DNA of 5,180 bases from an uncultured Verrucomicrobiota bacterium (GTDB taxonomy: Bacteria; Verrucomicrobiota; Kiritimatiellia; RFP12; UBA3636), in assembly GCA_946612175.1 (NCBI GenBank), contig CAMOEO010000231.1, positions 1-5,180 on the forward strand, read 5' to 3'. Shown piece by piece: positions 4,879 to 5,180 of this stretch. The position numbers were made by a program, and so were the translations under genes. Each line of letters starts with the position of its first letter. The first letter of the stretch is position 1. The notes beneath the pieces are model-generated. The model was not told the DNA's origin. It did no database searches and was given only the letters and a program-made list of their open reading frames with translations.

Positions 4879-5180
4879 CTAGCGCTCGGCGGTGATGGCG
4901 ACGATGGCGGGGACGGCGGCGCTGCGCGCGGAGACCGGCTCGATGCCGAGAATCTCGACGTCGGGGCGGGGGTTCTCCCAGCGCGCGCACTGGACGTTCA
5001 CGCGGCCGAGTGCCGCGTTGGAGGACTCCACCGCGAGCTTGGCGGCCGAGGGAACGAACGCGCCGTGCCACGGGCCGATCTCGGCCTTGGCGCGACAGAC
5101 GAAGTCCGCGGTTTCGCCGTCCGCATAGCGGATGCGGTAGGTGAGGACGGGCGCGCCCGGCGTCTCGTCCCAGCCGTAGC
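4879..5180 (-). CDS. C-terminal end of a beta-sandwich-type protein (partial)
   Basis: This open frame runs from the window edge to a TAG at 4879-4881; 99 complete residues are visible and the start is outside. It begins YGWDETPGAPVLTYRIRYADG and contains ETADFVC, then GRVNVQCARWENPRPDVEI, and ends VPAIVAITAER. The alternating hydrophobic pattern suggests a beta-sandwich. The W-E-N-P-x-P-x-x-E-I motif, followed by a strand ending I-T-A-E, is one I associate with the C-terminal domain of secreted carbohydrate-active or hypothetical proteins in Lentisphaerota, Kiritimatiellota and other Verrucomicrobiota. This is family style from memory, not an assignment. Codon bias matches the kinase gene. 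It ends 74 bp before the kinase start and is likely a separate transcription unit, given the hairpin and promoter in the gap. Confidence 0.75.
   Translation of the reverse strand, partial: YGWDETPGAPVLTYRIRYADGETADFVCRAKAEIGPWHGAFVPSAAKLAVESSNAALGRVNVQCARWENPRPDVEILGIEPVSARSAAVPAIVAITAER

Noticed and set aside
4838..5071. A 77-codon minus-strand frame with an ATG near the right edge
   Set aside because: It is Arg/Pro-rich. The frame ending at 4879 on the same strand gives a convincing beta-rich tail with the W-E-N-P motif and stays open to the window edge.

Overview
The window is GC-rich bacterial DNA from an organism that appears to use multi-domain Ser/Thr kinases paired with ECF-type sigma factors. 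That pairing, together with the C-terminal tail of the protein at the right edge (W-E-N-P-x-P followed by a short strand ending I-T-A-E), suggests the Kiritimatiellota/Lentisphaerota side of the Verrucomicrobiota (PVC group). This placement is from memory of family styles, not a search.

Layout, left to right. A plus-strand gene ends at 122 (3' end only, function not recognised). An AT-rich intergenic stretch follows (about 168-250), holding a 16-bp palindrome, a T7 run and a 9-bp inverted repeat at its two ends. Everything further right is on the minus strand, so transcription runs right to left: the end of a secreted or carbohydrate-type protein (4879-5180, partial), a transmembrane Ser/Thr protein kinase (2441-4804), an ECF-like sigma-70 factor (1670-2374), a zinc-ribbon protein with four membrane segments (468-1568), and a decayed scrap of an AAA+ ATPase (238-467).

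The core is a probable signalling unit: kinase, then sigma factor 66 bp downstream, then zinc-ribbon membrane protein 97 bp after that. The kinase keeps all catalytic residues, has one membrane span, and carries an extracytoplasmic region of about 435 residues with an internal beta-type repeat, which could be the sensor. The sigma factor is the natural downstream partner. The membrane protein may be an effector or an additional sensor. No anti-sigma factor is visible. A good sigma-70-type promoter lies directly in front of the kinase at a distance that predicts a leaderless mRNA starting at its GTG codon, which has no Shine-Dalgarno sequence.

Small-scale structure stands out. Two copies of a palindromic element with identical 7-bp arms and 10-bp loops sit at the 3' ends of the kinase and sigma genes, and each includes an in-frame TAA. 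Three tandem hairpins fill the sigma/zinc-ribbon gap. A perfect 22-bp hairpin lies inside the zinc-ribbon gene. A 9-bp-period tandem repeat of the CGCAGAGAA type is embedded in frame in the kinase domain. The AAA+ scrap looks like the product of an internal, out-of-frame deletion.
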